Of a DNA stretch of 61,905 nucleotides, positions 37,422 to 46,806 are shown piece after piece (positions within the stretch are counted from its first letter, which is position 1; every line of letters begins with the position of its first letter). The stretch is from Vibrio sonorensis (GTDB taxonomy: Bacteria; Pseudomonadota; Gammaproteobacteria; Enterobacterales; Vibrionaceae). Where the stretch lies: the NCBI RefSeq assembly GCF_001854765.1, contig NZ_LJJE01000119.1:1-61905 (forward strand), written 5' to 3'. Both the position numbers and the translations under genes were made by a program. The notes under the pieces are model-generated. The model was not told where the DNA came from, made no database searches, and worked only from the letters and a program-made list of their open reading frames with translations.

Positions 37422-37445
37422 ATAAATGATAACTATTATCATTTA
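37422..37445. promoter_or_regulatory. Fur box upstream of the AraC-type regulator
   Basis: AAATGATAACTATTATCATTT within this interval is a near-perfect inverted repeat matching the Fur consensus (GATAATGATAATCATTATC-like). It lies about 110 nt before the regulator ATG, so the iron module should be derepressed under iron limitation. Confidence 0.78.
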
Positions 37446-37554
37446 CAGCAATTATTGAGCAGGTTAATATTACGCCGTTTTTTTGTGGTTGCTTGTGCGA
37501 AGTTACAGCGATTTAATTTTTGATTTTGCCCAACTGGGGAAAGGAATAGTCGAA

Positions 37555-38472
37555 ATGAAGGTTGATCAAAAGGAAGAAAGTTCTGTTCACAATCAAAGTG
37601 AGATGAGCAACTTTGTCGAGCTTCAATCGGGCATGACTGTCGGTCTGTTTTCCCGCGCAGACATGGAGCAAATGGATATACAATCTCCATTGCCCAGTAA
37701 CAAAGATTACATTCACCTAAACCACTTTATCAAAGGGCATTTTAATGCTGTCGTGAAGGACAAAAACCTCAACTGCGACAGCGGTTATATTAATATGGGT
37801 TTTTCCGACGGCGAGCTATTCCACGTTCAAGACAACGACGACTTTTGTAATCTGGAAATTATGGTGCGCCCAGAGGTTCTACAATCCTTAGCTGGAGAAG
37901 AATTAACTGGCATTGATTTCGATAAAGAGATGGCATTTTTTATCCGCCAAGGACGCGCTAACCAACAAGCTAACTCTGCAGTAAGCCGCGTCATTTCTTT
38001 GATGAATCAGCGGGACAAACACCCGTTATTACTGCATTCGGCCGTTCTCGATTACTTGTACTGGCATTTGCAAGCGCTAAAGCCTGCTCAGTCCAAAGCT
38101 TTTCTTTCTACCCGAGAAAAACGTCAATTAGCGATAGCTAAAGACTGCCTGTTATCCGACCTGAGTTCTGCTCCTACCATCGCCGAACTCGCGCAGTTGG
38201 TCGGGGTCAATCAATGCAAACTCAAGAAAGGGTTCAAAGAGTTATTTGGTACGAGTGTTTATGCCTGTTTTCAGGAAGAACGCATGAAAAAAGCCATGCA
38301 CCTGTTAAAGAAAAACAACGTCACGGAAACTGCTGTCGCTTTGGGATATAGCAATATCAGTCATTTTAGTAATGCATTCCGTAAACAGTATGGATTACTC
38401 CCAAACGATGCCCGTCGCGAACTAATGTACGACCACAAACTTAACCAGCACGAACTGGGCATCTATTCTTAG
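37555..38472 (+). CDS. AraC-family regulator of siderophore uptake (YbtA/PchR-like)
   Basis: 305 residues; the start at 37555 is chosen for AAGGA 9 nt upstream. The C-terminal AraC DNA-binding domain (about 205-300) contains TIAELAQLVGVNQCKLKKGF and ETAVALGYSNISHFSNAFRK. The pattern VNQCKLKKGFKE is shared with PchR/YbtA, which activate siderophore receptor genes when the ferric siderophore is bound. It is convergent with the receptor gene and preceded by a Fur box. Confidence 0.85.
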   Translation: MKVDQKEESSVHNQSEMSNFVELQSGMTVGLFSRADMEQMDIQSPLPSNKDYIHLNHFIKGHFNAVVKDKNLNCDSGYINMGFSDGELFHVQDNDDFCNLEIMVRPEVLQSLAGEELTGIDFDKEMAFFIRQGRANQQANSAVSRVISLMNQRDKHPLLLHSAVLDYLYWHLQALKPAQSKAFLSTREKRQLAIAKDCLLSDLSSAPTIAELAQLVGVNQCKLKKGFKELFGTSVYACFQEERMKKAMHLLKKNNVTETAVALGYSNISHFSNAFRKQYGLLPNDARRELMYDHKLNQHELGIYS

Positions 38473-38488
38473 TTACATAATGAAAAAG

Positions 38489-38514
38489 CGCCGATGAGTC
38501 TTCACTCACCGGCG
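38489..38514 (-). terminator. Terminator of the TonB receptor gene
   Basis: Stem CGCCGaTGAGT/ACTCAcCGGCG with one mismatch and a CTTC loop. The minus strand continues into a T-run. Lies between the convergent regulator and receptor genes. Confidence 0.75.
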
Positions 38515-38520
38515 TAAGAT

Positions 38521-40572
38521 TTAGAAGTTGAGTTTCGCTTTCACTCCAACAAATCTCGGCTCTCCCGCAGCTTTCGCTGAGTTGAACATCGCTGTTGAAT
38601 ACTCTTCATCCGTCAAGTTTCGACCATATAAGTAAACCGTCCAATCATAGGTTCGGTAACCTATCTGCGCGTTTACAATTGCATAGCCATCTTCTTTATA
38701 TGTGTTCGCTTCATTCATGTATTGCGCACCAAAGAATGATACATCTGCGCCAACAAACACGCCTTCCTCCAGTCCATAACTGGTGCCTAGTGATACGGTG
38801 TAATCGTTTGTTGTCGGCAGCTTGTTTCCTGTGTAATCGCCACTTGCGCCGTTGGCGAAGTTGTCAAACTCATATTCAAACAGGTAGGCTGCATTCATAA
38901 ACACTGACACCCCGCGAGCAGGACTCGCCAATAGCTCTAGTTCAACACCACTCGTATGCGCTTCTGCGGCGTTTTGCTTTAGATAAAAACCCTGAAAATC
39001 CGGATGTGGTACGTCAACTTGTATATCGGTCCAGTCTATATAGTAGAGTGCGGTATTTAGCTCTACACTATTGGTAACGCGTTGCTTGTGGCCAACCTCG
39101 TAGGTGATGCTGTACTCTGGGTCGACAGCATTGCTTACCAACTCTGCATCGACCATTACGTTGTTGTAATCTCCCGCTTTGTAACCGCGAGATACAGACA
39201 AATAACTATGACGGCTATCGGTAGGCTTCCAGCTTAGAGAAGCAGAGGGAAGTACTGCAAACCAATCATCATCAAAGCTCTTGTCGCTTGTTGGCATCCC
39301 CATATTGTTGCTGTTTTTCCAATCTAGGGATTTTTTGTCATAGTCCAGTCGCAATCTACCAGTTAGTTCAAAATTACCTACCGGATAGATAACCTGACCA
39401 AACAACGCCGCATTAAAGGTGTCTATGGTGCTGTTTTGGGACATTTTAACCCCGACTGGCATCATCCACATTCCGGCATCGTTTCCACCGTGCACACGAG
39501 TGGCGGTGTCTAACTCCTCTTTCATAAGAAAAGCACCTACCAACCAATCCATACCGCTGTTTGCAACGCCGTGCAGACGTAACTCTTCGGAGAAGGATTT
39601 TGTCTTTTCATCGAAATACGCGTGCTGAATATCCGCTTGGCTAAAATCCCAATCGTGTAAAAAGTCATAGCTGGAGTCGCTATAACTGCTGATCGACTTC
39701 ACCGTTGAGCCAGAACTGAGTTCTTTTTCAACCGTGAAAATTCCTGTAACAAGGTCTCCTGTGTTGTAACCCGGTTTGTTGTTCTTGGTGTTTAAGCCGC
39801 CATCGACGGTAAAGTTATCAAAACCGCTATCAAAGGAATCTGCGATAAGGTCAAAAGCGATTTTTAGTTCATCGGTATTGTGAATATCAAACTTAGCGTG
39901 CAGAGAGTACTCTTCGTTGTCGTTGGTATCGTCTCGATTGAGCGTCGTGTTGTCAAAATACCCATCACTAGAACGGTACTGAGCAGCGATTCGCGCAGCA
40001 CTGTTTTCCCCAAGTTCTCCGCCAACGGCGGCTTCGATTTCATAACTATTAAAACTGCCATAATCGGCTTGAACATAGTTGTCATAGCCATCCATAGGAC
40101 GACGCGTATCGACTTTGATCAAACCTGCAAGGGTGTTTCGTCCATATAAAGCACCTTGTCCACCCTTAATTACTTCTATTTGTGCGGTGTCTAACAATAT
40201 ATTTGGGTCAACATAAGGAATAGTTACCCCATCAATATTAATATTGTAAATCTTGTTCATCGTGGTATTTCCCCCAATACCTCGATAGACAAAATATGCC
40301 GTATGGTTATCTGCTCTCAAATAGTTCATTCCGGGGGTAAGCTGCGCAATATCTGTCGTTTTTTTAATATTGAGCTTCTCTAAATCGTCTTCTGTATAAA
40401 TACTTAGCGACGCGGGAATGTCTTGCTTATCCTGTTCAATCTTTTGAGCAGAAACGACAACAACCTTCAACACGTTATCTGTCGCTTCTGTTGACGCCAC
40501 TGCATAAGGCGTTGTTAGTAATAAACTAAATGGAATCGCGTGCGCTAGTCCTATCTTGCGTATGTCGGTCAC
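38521..40572 (-). CDS. TonB-dependent siderophore receptor (FyuA-like)
   Basis: 683 residues. Signal peptide to about residue 27, a TonB-box-like segment LKVVVVSAQKIEQD, and a plug domain with IEVIKGGQGALYGRNTLAGL at about 130-150. The 22-strand barrel ends in a C-terminal aromatic (VGVKAKLNF). It transports a ferric siderophore across the outer membrane using TonB energy. Pairing with a YbtA-type regulator and general similarity point to the FyuA/yersiniabactin-like receptor group, but the actual ligand is unknown. Confidence 0.88.
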   Translation of the reverse strand: MTDIRKIGLAHAIPFSLLLTTPYAVASTEATDNVLKVVVVSAQKIEQDKQDIPASLSIYTEDDLEKLNIKKTTDIAQLTPGMNYLRADNHTAYFVYRGIGGNTTMNKIYNINIDGVTIPYVDPNILLDTAQIEVIKGGQGALYGRNTLAGLIKVDTRRPMDGYDNYVQADYGSFNSYEIEAAVGGELGENSAARIAAQYRSSDGYFDNTTLNRDDTNDNEEYSLHAKFDIHNTDELKIAFDLIADSFDSGFDNFTVDGGLNTKNNKPGYNTGDLVTGIFTVEKELSSGSTVKSISSYSDSSYDFLHDWDFSQADIQHAYFDEKTKSFSEELRLHGVANSGMDWLVGAFLMKEELDTATRVHGGNDAGMWMMPVGVKMSQNSTIDTFNAALFGQVIYPVGNFELTGRLRLDYDKKSLDWKNSNNMGMPTSDKSFDDDWFAVLPSASLSWKPTDSRHSYLSVSRGYKAGDYNNVMVDAELVSNAVDPEYSITYEVGHKQRVTNSVELNTALYYIDWTDIQVDVPHPDFQGFYLKQNAAEAHTSGVELELLASPARGVSVFMNAAYLFEYEFDNFANGASGDYTGNKLPTTNDYTVSLGTSYGLEEGVFVGADVSFFGAQYMNEANTYKEDGYAIVNAQIGYRTYDWTVYLYGRNLTDEEYSTAMFNSAKAAGEPRFVGVKAKLNF

Positions 40573-40662
40573 TTTTTAATCCTTTTAAACAGTACCATTG
40601 GTCCTGTATCACTACTTTCTAAACGAAAAATCTTCGCTCACAAATTTTCCAACACACAAATA

Positions 40663-40697
40663 GATGGCGACTACCCCAAAAAGGATGCCATTACCCC
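40663..40697 (-). promoter_or_regulatory. Direct repeats before the receptor gene, candidate AraC-protein site
   Basis: On the minus strand GGGGTAATGGCATC is followed by GGGGTAGTCGCCATC, 20 bp apart (two helical turns), about 90-125 nt before the receptor ATG. Same-face direct repeats are the usual target of AraC-type activators, so this is a likely site for the neighbouring regulator. Confidence 0.5.
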
Positions 40698-40827
40698 TTT
40701 CGGTACTATTATTTACAGATTTAACAAATAGGCTTCTATTTAAACATGGAAATAAATACACTTCAGAACCAGAAAAATAATGATTTAAGTCGACAAGAGT
40801 TCGTCATTAATAAATCAAGGACTACAT

Positions 40828-41409
40828 ATGAACTTCAATTTAAGAGCCAAAGATCTTAGTACTGTTGCTATCTATTCAGTGTTGTTTTTTGTACTGATGA
40901 TCGTCATTGGCTTTTTGGGATTTATTCCAATATTTATTCCTCTTCTTGCAGCGCTTGCTCCCCTCTTTGGTGGATTGATTTTTATGCTGTTTCTCACCCG
41001 TGTTAACCAGTTTGGTATGGTTTCGTTACTAGGCTTGGTCAATGGATTACTGATGTTCGTAGCCGGAATGGGTTATTGGGTGGTTTTGACCGGTGCTTTT
41101 TTCGGTTTACTGGCCGATCTCTTATTAAAAGGTAGTAACTATCAAAACCTGAAAGCAGGCGTGATTGGCCATGCGTTGTTTAGTTTGTGGGTGGTGGGAA
41201 ACTTTTTGCCTTTTTACCTTTCCAGACAAAGCTACTTCGCCATGATTTCAGAGGGTTACGGCCAAGAATACGCCAATGCATTGGCGAAAATTATGCCTTA
41301 CTGGTTGCTTCCTATCTTAGCCCTAGCCTCCATTGTTTGTGGTTACATCGGTGCCAAAATCGGAGCTACCTTACTCAACAAACAGTTAGCCCGTGCTGGC
41401 ATTGTATAG
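40828..41409 (+). CDS. ECF transporter substrate-binding (S) component, MptD/Trep_Strep-like
   Basis: 193 residues, about 5-6 membrane spans. The N-terminal KDLSTVAIYSVLFFVLMIV and the later NYQNLKAGVIGHALFSLW are typical of the MptD (Trep_Strep) family of ECF substrate-capture proteins. First gene of a three-gene importer operon (S, T, double A) divergent from the TonB receptor. Context suggests the ferric siderophore or its iron as cargo (inference). Confidence 0.78.
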   Translation: MNFNLRAKDLSTVAIYSVLFFVLMIVIGFLGFIPIFIPLLAALAPLFGGLIFMLFLTRVNQFGMVSLLGLVNGLLMFVAGMGYWVVLTGAFFGLLADLLLKGSNYQNLKAGVIGHALFSLWVVGNFLPFYLSRQSYFAMISEGYGQEYANALAKIMPYWLLPILALASIVCGYIGAKIGATLLNKQLARAGIV

Positions 41410-42187
41410 GCTATCGATTGAGCAGAGGTTAAAGCAAAAAGTGCAACATACTCAAACAAGCGAGTTAGCGAGAACACCTAAATATAGAAAAAGTCACGTT
41501 GACCCAAGAAGCAAACTGCTACTTTTACTTAGCGTGAGTATTATTTTAGTCGGTGGTATGAGTGGTAGTAGGCTAGCCAATCACGCATATTTACTACTCG
41601 CTTCGCTCCCCTTAGCCGTACTAATTGTCGAAGGCTATTGGAAAAGCGGATTGATAATGGCCTCTCTTTTTGCATTTTTCGTTTGGGTCGCTATTAGTGT
41701 GGTTCCATCTCTGGAGGGAAACCACCAGATCGCCGTAATGGGTATGGTCGCATTTTGCACCCGTATATTGCCCGCCGCCGCTAGCTTTAGCCTGCTGATG
41801 ACCATACCAGTTTCTGAACTCGTTTCCGCCCTTTACCGACTGCGACTACCTCCCGCGCTAATTACCGTATTCGTCATCGTTTTTCGCTTTTTCCCTACCG
41901 TAATAAACGAAATGGTCGCCATCGAACAGAGCGTTAGGATGAGAGGACTCACCTTGGGAAACGGCAGTATTAAAACGGCCATTTTATCAAGATTATTACC
42001 TTTTCTTAGTAACACGTTACGCATTGGAGACGAACTATCGGCCGCTGCAATCAGCAGAGGTTTGGGGGCTAAACAATATCGAACCCACTATTATCAAACC
42101 CATTTTTCATGGCTAGATTTCCCTATTTTACTCGTGATTAGCATTAATGTTCTGTTGGCGTTAGTTTCAGTGGGGGAGGTGCAGTAA
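41393..42187 (+). CDS. ECF transporter transmembrane (T) component
   Basis: 264 residues, CbiQ/EcfT family. The coupling-helix region contains the motif LTLGNG preceded by EQSVRMRG, and AAISRGLGAKQ corresponds to the second conserved A-R-G element. A GTG start at 41393 overlaps the S gene by 17 nt; a later GTG at 41441 is also possible. Confidence 0.82.
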   Translation: MLALYRLSIEQRLKQKVQHTQTSELARTPKYRKSHVDPRSKLLLLLSVSIILVGGMSGSRLANHAYLLLASLPLAVLIVEGYWKSGLIMASLFAFFVWVAISVVPSLEGNHQIAVMGMVAFCTRILPAAASFSLLMTIPVSELVSALYRLRLPPALITVFVIVFRFFPTVINEMVAIEQSVRMRGLTLGNGSIKTAILSRLLPFLSNTLRIGDELSAAAISRGLGAKQYRTHYYQTHFSWLDFPILLVISINVLLALVSVGEVQ

Positions 42188-42189
42188 GC

Positions 42190-43610
42190 ATGATCAGATT
42201 TGAAGATTTTTCTTTTCGTTATTCCGAGCACCTTGAAGGTCACGCGACCTTACTTAACGTTAACCTAACCATTGATAAAGGCCAATGTGTGCTCCTAACT
42301 GGTGGGTCAGGTTCAGGAAAAAGCACCTTGATACGCGCGATAAACGGTCTCGTTCCTAACTATTATGAAGGTGAAGTGAGTGGAAAGATCTATATCGATG
42401 GCAATAACATTTCTACCATTGAAGAAAAAACACTATATAGAAAAGTTGCTACCGTCTATCAAAATCCACGCAGCCAATTTTTTACCGACAAGGTTGGCAG
42501 TGAACTGGTATTCAGCGCCGAAAACTTTGCACTTGACGTTAACGTGATAGGGACACTTCTCGACCGCACCTTGGTTCACTTTAACTTGGTTCAGCGTGAA
42601 AATGAAAAACTAGAACACCTATCAAGCGGTGAAAAGCAGCGCGTTGCTTGTGCTTCGGCAAGTTTGATTCAGCCAGAGCTTATATTGCTCGATGAGCCTA
42701 GTGCCAATCTAGATGCCAAAACCGCACGCATCCTTGCCCAAGCCATTGCATTGTGGAAACAGCAAGGTATGACGATTGTGATTGCAGAACACCGCAACAC
42801 TTACCTTGAAGCTTGATAGATAAGCGCCTTCACCTTGACAATGGACATGTGGTAGAACAGAACACCGGAGATCTTGTTTCCAATCACTCTGTGGTATTGA
42901 ACGCTGCGCGAAACAAAGCCCAGCAGACTTCAGACCAACAATGGATTATCAACGCCCAGACACCTCCGTTTTTTAAGCGCTCCAACAGCAACAATGACTA
43001 TCGCATTGCCAAAAACGCCATTGTCGCGGTTGTCGGTGAAAATGGCGCGGGTAAAAGTAGCTTTTTCCGCCAACTATGCGGCTTAGGTAAAGGGCAACGC
43101 CAATTGGCCGACAACCAAGGGAAGCTAAGTCGAAGAGCACTTCGTCGCCGCTGTTTTTATGTCGATCAAGACGTCAACCGCCAACTTCTATGTGACTCCG
43201 TACTAGAAGAAGTCATGCTCAATATGCCAAGCTCTGACAAATCCCGCGCCATATCGATTTTAAACGAGCTAGATTTGGCACATCTTATTCAGGCGCATCC
43301 CCTTTCTATTTCTGGGGGCCAAAAACAGCGACTGGCCTTAGCCACTGCTGTCGCAGCAAATAGAGAATTTACGGTTTTAGACGAGCCCACCAGCGGATTA
43401 GACAACAACAACGTCCTTAGAGTCATTGAGCAAATAACTCATCTTAAAAAGCGCGGAAGCACGGTTGTGATTATTAGCCATGACCCTCAATTCCTACTCG
43501 CTTGTTGCGATCTGGTTGTTCATATCCAAAAACGCAGCATTGAAGAGATGTATCAACTAGACGATGCTGGCAAACAAAGATTGCGTAGATTTATGCAACT
43601 TGGCGACTAG
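42190..43610 (+). pseudogene. ECF transporter double ATPase (A component), broken by one missing base (probably intact)
   Basis: Two nucleotide-binding domains in one chain of about 473 residues. The first has Walker A GGSGSGKS, signature LSSGEKQR and Walker B LILLDEP. The second has GENGAGKS, SGGQKQR and FTVLDEP. As read, the frame stops after HRNTYLEA at about 42812. One added T (gaagcttg to gaagctttg) gives YLEALIDKRLHLDNGH and continuity with the second half. Fused EcfA pairs are common in proteobacterial MptD-type systems. It starts 2 nt after the T gene. Confidence 0.85.
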
Positions 43611-44389
43611 TAGGATGAAATTCCACGCTTTTGACGGGGCGCTAGCAGCGGTTAACAAAAGCTTGTCTGGTTATTCATACGCCATAAATAGAGAAATTCT
43701 TTAGTTAAATACTCGATAGGGTCATTCTGGTTAGGTGTTTTCCTCTATAGCTTGCAATTTAGTGCGCGCATAAACAGTGTGACTTTGATATCGATTTTTA
43801 GCGTTCACCATCCATTTTTTAGCCAAAAGAATGTGACAAAAATCTAATTGATAGGCCTAAATAACTTTCAATGGGTCCATTTTCCCTACGAATTACCGTT
43901 ATATTCAGCAAAGTTAATATTAATTATCATTTCCAGACAGTAACAAAGTGTGAATATTATTAATAAACATCTTTTCAATGAAACAAAATATAATTTTGCT
44001 AAATATCCTCAAGGAAAAAGATCCTATTTTTGTGACATTGCTGGATAAAAACAGCGATAAAACCTGACATAGCCTTGGCTAAGACATTGGTAAGAAGATT
44101 TTGTATTTTATTTAAATTCAATGAGTTAAACAAAAATCAAGTCTTCAAAACTCGCTTATTGCGATTTTTACCGTACTTTGACTAAATTAAACTGGCGGGA
44201 GAGAAACTAATTCACTACAATTAGCTCGTACAAACTTCCTATTTCAAGCATCTGGCCAACATTTATAAACTTTTGTTGGAGATAAGTGTGTAAATGAATA
44301 TTCTTGTACCTATTTCATTTAAATTCGGAATTTGTGGATAATTATCCTTTTTCCTTAATTAATCTACCCAATTTAATTAGTGTAAGTCG
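43611..44389. other. 779-nt AT-rich non-coding region
   Basis: The largest gene-free stretch of the window. I saw no reading frame worth reporting, no terminator with a good stem, and no riboswitch I recognise. Poly-A/T rich segments (43900-44170) may hold distant promoter elements of the gene at 44390. Confidence 0.4.
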
Positions 44390-44938
44390 ATGGACCAAGA
44401 CAAGTTTACCAACGTTTATCGTTTGCCTACGGCAATCCAAATCCGTATTGGAAAATGGCAGCAGACATTTAGAGGAACCTCAGATCTCGTGCTCCATGAA
44501 GCATTGACTGTTCGCAACAAACGTTTTAAGCGAGCAGATTTTTTTCCTACGGGCTGGACAGTCAAACTATTTGACAACGAAGACATCTCAATCACGCATC
44601 ACGGCAAGTATATTCAAACTGCCCTTCGTACCATGATAGACCGCAAGGTGTCTTACAAGCGCGTCTACTTATCTCGCCTGCCTTTAGAGCAAGCAGAACC
44701 CAGTTTAGAAAAATTTAAGCAAGAGTGGATTCAAAAACACAACCGAGTTGCTAGAAAGTACAATCAAATTAAGAAAAAGCAGCTCATGCGTTTTGCCAAT
44801 GAAGAGTTGGAAACCATCTACCCTTCTATTCCAAAGTGCGAGTTCGATGTGCAGTTGTGGAATAAACTGGTGGTGTCAGAGCTTGGCTCACCAAAAAAAT
44901 TCGACAACCCGTATTTCGTCAAGAAAGCAGTGTTCTAA
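44390..44938 (+). CDS. Hypothetical basic protein
   Basis: 182 residues, soluble, rich in Lys and Arg, with a charged helical segment around 110-145 (KFKQEWIQKHNRVARKYNQ). Not recognised as any family; a nucleic-acid-binding role is possible from charge alone. Monocistronic, with its own terminator. Confidence 0.6.
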   Translation: MDQDKFTNVYRLPTAIQIRIGKWQQTFRGTSDLVLHEALTVRNKRFKRADFFPTGWTVKLFDNEDISITHHGKYIQTALRTMIDRKVSYKRVYLSRLPLEQAEPSLEKFKQEWIQKHNRVARKYNQIKKKQLMRFANEELETIYPSIPKCEFDVQLWNKLVVSELGSPKKFDNPYFVKKAVF

Positions 44939-44946
44939 ACAACGTG

Positions 44947-44973
44947 AAACGGTTGCTTAATGCAGCCGTTTTT
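44947..44973 (+). terminator. Terminator between convergent genes
   Basis: Stem AAACGGTTGC/GCAGCCGTTT (one wobble pair), 5-nt loop, followed by a T-run. Serves the gene ending at 44938 and probably the opposite one too. Confidence 0.8.
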
Positions 44974-44978
44974 ATCAC

Positions 44979-45752
44979 TTAGCGATACTTGTTCATAATG
45001 GATTGATAGACGGTTTCCCCGCTGTCTAGACGCTCTGATTTAATCAAATCAATTCCGTGCTGAAGTTTGTCCAACAGCGATTGGGGAACGTTTAGGTTAA
45101 AAGCAAAATAGACGTGTCCTTCAGTCAGTACATACACTGGCTCAAAGGTATCGCCTTCAACCGCCACTTGGCTCGCCCACCAATACGCTGCATTCTCATC
45201 ATAAGCCAACAGATCAATACGCTTTTTCTTTAGCTGCTCTGCCAACGTCGTGACGTACGAAGCTTCCTGCATCGCATTTCTGGGGATCCCTAACTCAAGT
45301 AATGACTGTTCTCCAATGTCATCGCGAATAACACCGATAATATAATTCGCCATATCTAATGGGTCATTAATTACAATGTTGTCTTCTTTGCGCGCCAATA
45401 CGACCACCTTAATATCACTAATTGGCCCCACCCAATTAAACAGTTTTTCTCGGTGATCTGTCCGAGTGGTAGCAAATAGCACCCCTTGGTCGTCGGTGAG
45501 TGTAGAGCGATATCCCCTCGCCCAAGGTCCCAGTTTTATCTTGGTTACCTCCACTGGTTCTCCAACTCGTCTTGACGCTTCTTGAAGTATGTCCACGGCA
45601 TAACCGACCAACTCCCCTCGCTGAATAAAGTTAGATGGCGGGTATTCCTCGGTGTAATAGTTCAACTCACTTAATTGAGTCGGCTCTGCCCTAGAAGTGA
45701 CCGAGACAAAAAGTAATATTGCCAGCACTACACAACGACCTATCGCCTTCAT
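44979..45752 (-). CDS. Periplasmic solute-binding protein (SBP_bac_3 type)
   Basis: 257 residues with a Sec signal peptide to about residue 22. The mature part starts TQLSELNYYTEEYPPSNFIQ and has GYAVDILQEASRRVGEP, typical of polar-amino-acid-type binding proteins. No permease or ATPase gene is adjacent, so it may act as a stand-alone sensor or binding protein, as many such vibrio paralogues do. Confidence 0.8.
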   Translation of the reverse strand: MKAIGRCVVLAILLFVSVTSRAEPTQLSELNYYTEEYPPSNFIQRGELVGYAVDILQEASRRVGEPVEVTKIKLGPWARGYRSTLTDDQGVLFATTRTDHREKLFNWVGPISDIKVVVLARKEDNIVINDPLDMANYIIGVIRDDIGEQSLLELGIPRNAMQEASYVTTLAEQLKKKRIDLLAYDENAAYWWASQVAVEGDTFEPVYVLTEGHVYFAFNLNVPQSLLDKLQHGIDLIKSERLDSGETVYQSIMNKYR

Positions 45753-45815
45753 AAACTGCCCCTATCAACAAGGTTATTATTTAAATTTAGCTTAAATAGG
45801 ACGAGTTGGAAGAAA

Positions 45816-46724
45816 TCAAGAAAGTGTTTTAACCCTTGAGTTAGATTTAGAAAAAGCCGACCACTTGGGTGCTTTTACGACCAGATAAACTGAGTATGCC
45901 GCCAACAAGAACCCGACAAATGCCAGCAGATCTATAGTTTCGTCAAAGACCAGCCAAGCTTGAATCGCTGTTGTCGGCGGCACTAAGTAAAAAACCGAAG
46001 CCACTTTTGACGATGCACCTTTTTCAACCATGTACAAAAGCAATAAGATCGCAAAGCAGGATAAGACCACAACCAGCCATCCAAGAACCGCTAAAAACTC
46101 CCAAGTCCAGATAACTTGCATTGTCTCTGTCGCGAAAGCGATTGGCGCAAGCATTACCCCAGCAGCGAAGTACTGAACTAGAGCACTAGAGAGTAAATCT
46201 GCCCCTTGGCAATAACGCTTTTGATAGAGCGTGCCTACAGTAATACCCAGTAAAGAAGCGATACACAAGCTAATGGCCGCCCATTTAAACTCTTCCGTCT
46301 GCCACTGAGTCTTGCCCATTAGGACAAGTGCAATAGCAGCAAATCCCAATACGAGCCCAATCCATTGAGACAAGCTAAAACGCTCTTTGGCAACACCTAT
46401 TAAGACAAGGGCGGTTAAAATGGGCTGAAATCCTACGATCAGCGAACTCAAGCCCGCTGGCATACCAAATCGAATTGCGGTAAAGACTCCACCCAGATAG
46501 AAACCGTGGATCAGTAATCCAACGACGAAGGCGTGGACAAAAGACATTCCGGTGGGAACTTTGCGTTTAAAGGCCAGCACCAAAAAGTAAAAAAGAATCA
46601 CGTTGCACACCATGCGGATACTCAGCAAGGTTGCGGGTTCTGCGTATTGCAAGCCAATTTTGGCACCTACAAATCCCGAAGCCCACAAAAGCACAAATAC
46701 AAAGGGGATCAACTTAAGAAGCAT
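45816..46724 (-). CDS. DMT-superfamily (EamA) transporter
   Basis: 302 residues, 10 membrane spans in two EamA repeats (ASGFVGAKIGLQYAEPATLL in the first). Such proteins export amino acids or other metabolites. It is divergent from a MocR-type regulator gene 82 nt away, which probably controls it. Confidence 0.85.
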   Translation of the reverse strand: MLLKLIPFVFVLLWASGFVGAKIGLQYAEPATLLSIRMVCNVILFYFLVLAFKRKVPTGMSFVHAFVVGLLIHGFYLGGVFTAIRFGMPAGLSSLIVGFQPILTALVLIGVAKERFSLSQWIGLVLGFAAIALVLMGKTQWQTEEFKWAAISLCIASLLGITVGTLYQKRYCQGADLLSSALVQYFAAGVMLAPIAFATETMQVIWTWEFLAVLGWLVVVLSCFAILLLLYMVEKGASSKVASVFYLVPPTTAIQAWLVFDETIDLLAFVGFLLAAYSVYLVVKAPKWSAFSKSNSRVKTLS

Positions 46725-46806
46725 GATTATTCCTTGTTATCACTGAGAGTCGTGTTACTTTAAGAGGGCACACTTAGGATAAAAAGGCACAAAATCATTA
46801 TTTTTA

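Noticed and set aside
40573..40827. A second Fur box between the receptor and ECF genes
   Set aside because: Only loose AT-rich matches; none has both halves of the Fur consensus.
42190..43610. Programmed ribosomal frameshifting in the ECF ATPase and other split genes
   Set aside because: No slippery heptamer with a downstream structure was seen, and unrelated genes show the same one-base loss, so sequence error is the simpler reading.
43611..44389. Cyclic-di-GMP or other riboswitch in the large gap
   Set aside because: The conserved sequence elements of known riboswitches could not be found.
44304..44507. A 67-codon open frame overlapping the hypothetical gene at 44390
   Set aside because: Composition looks random, and the 182-codon frame has the better start and a terminator.
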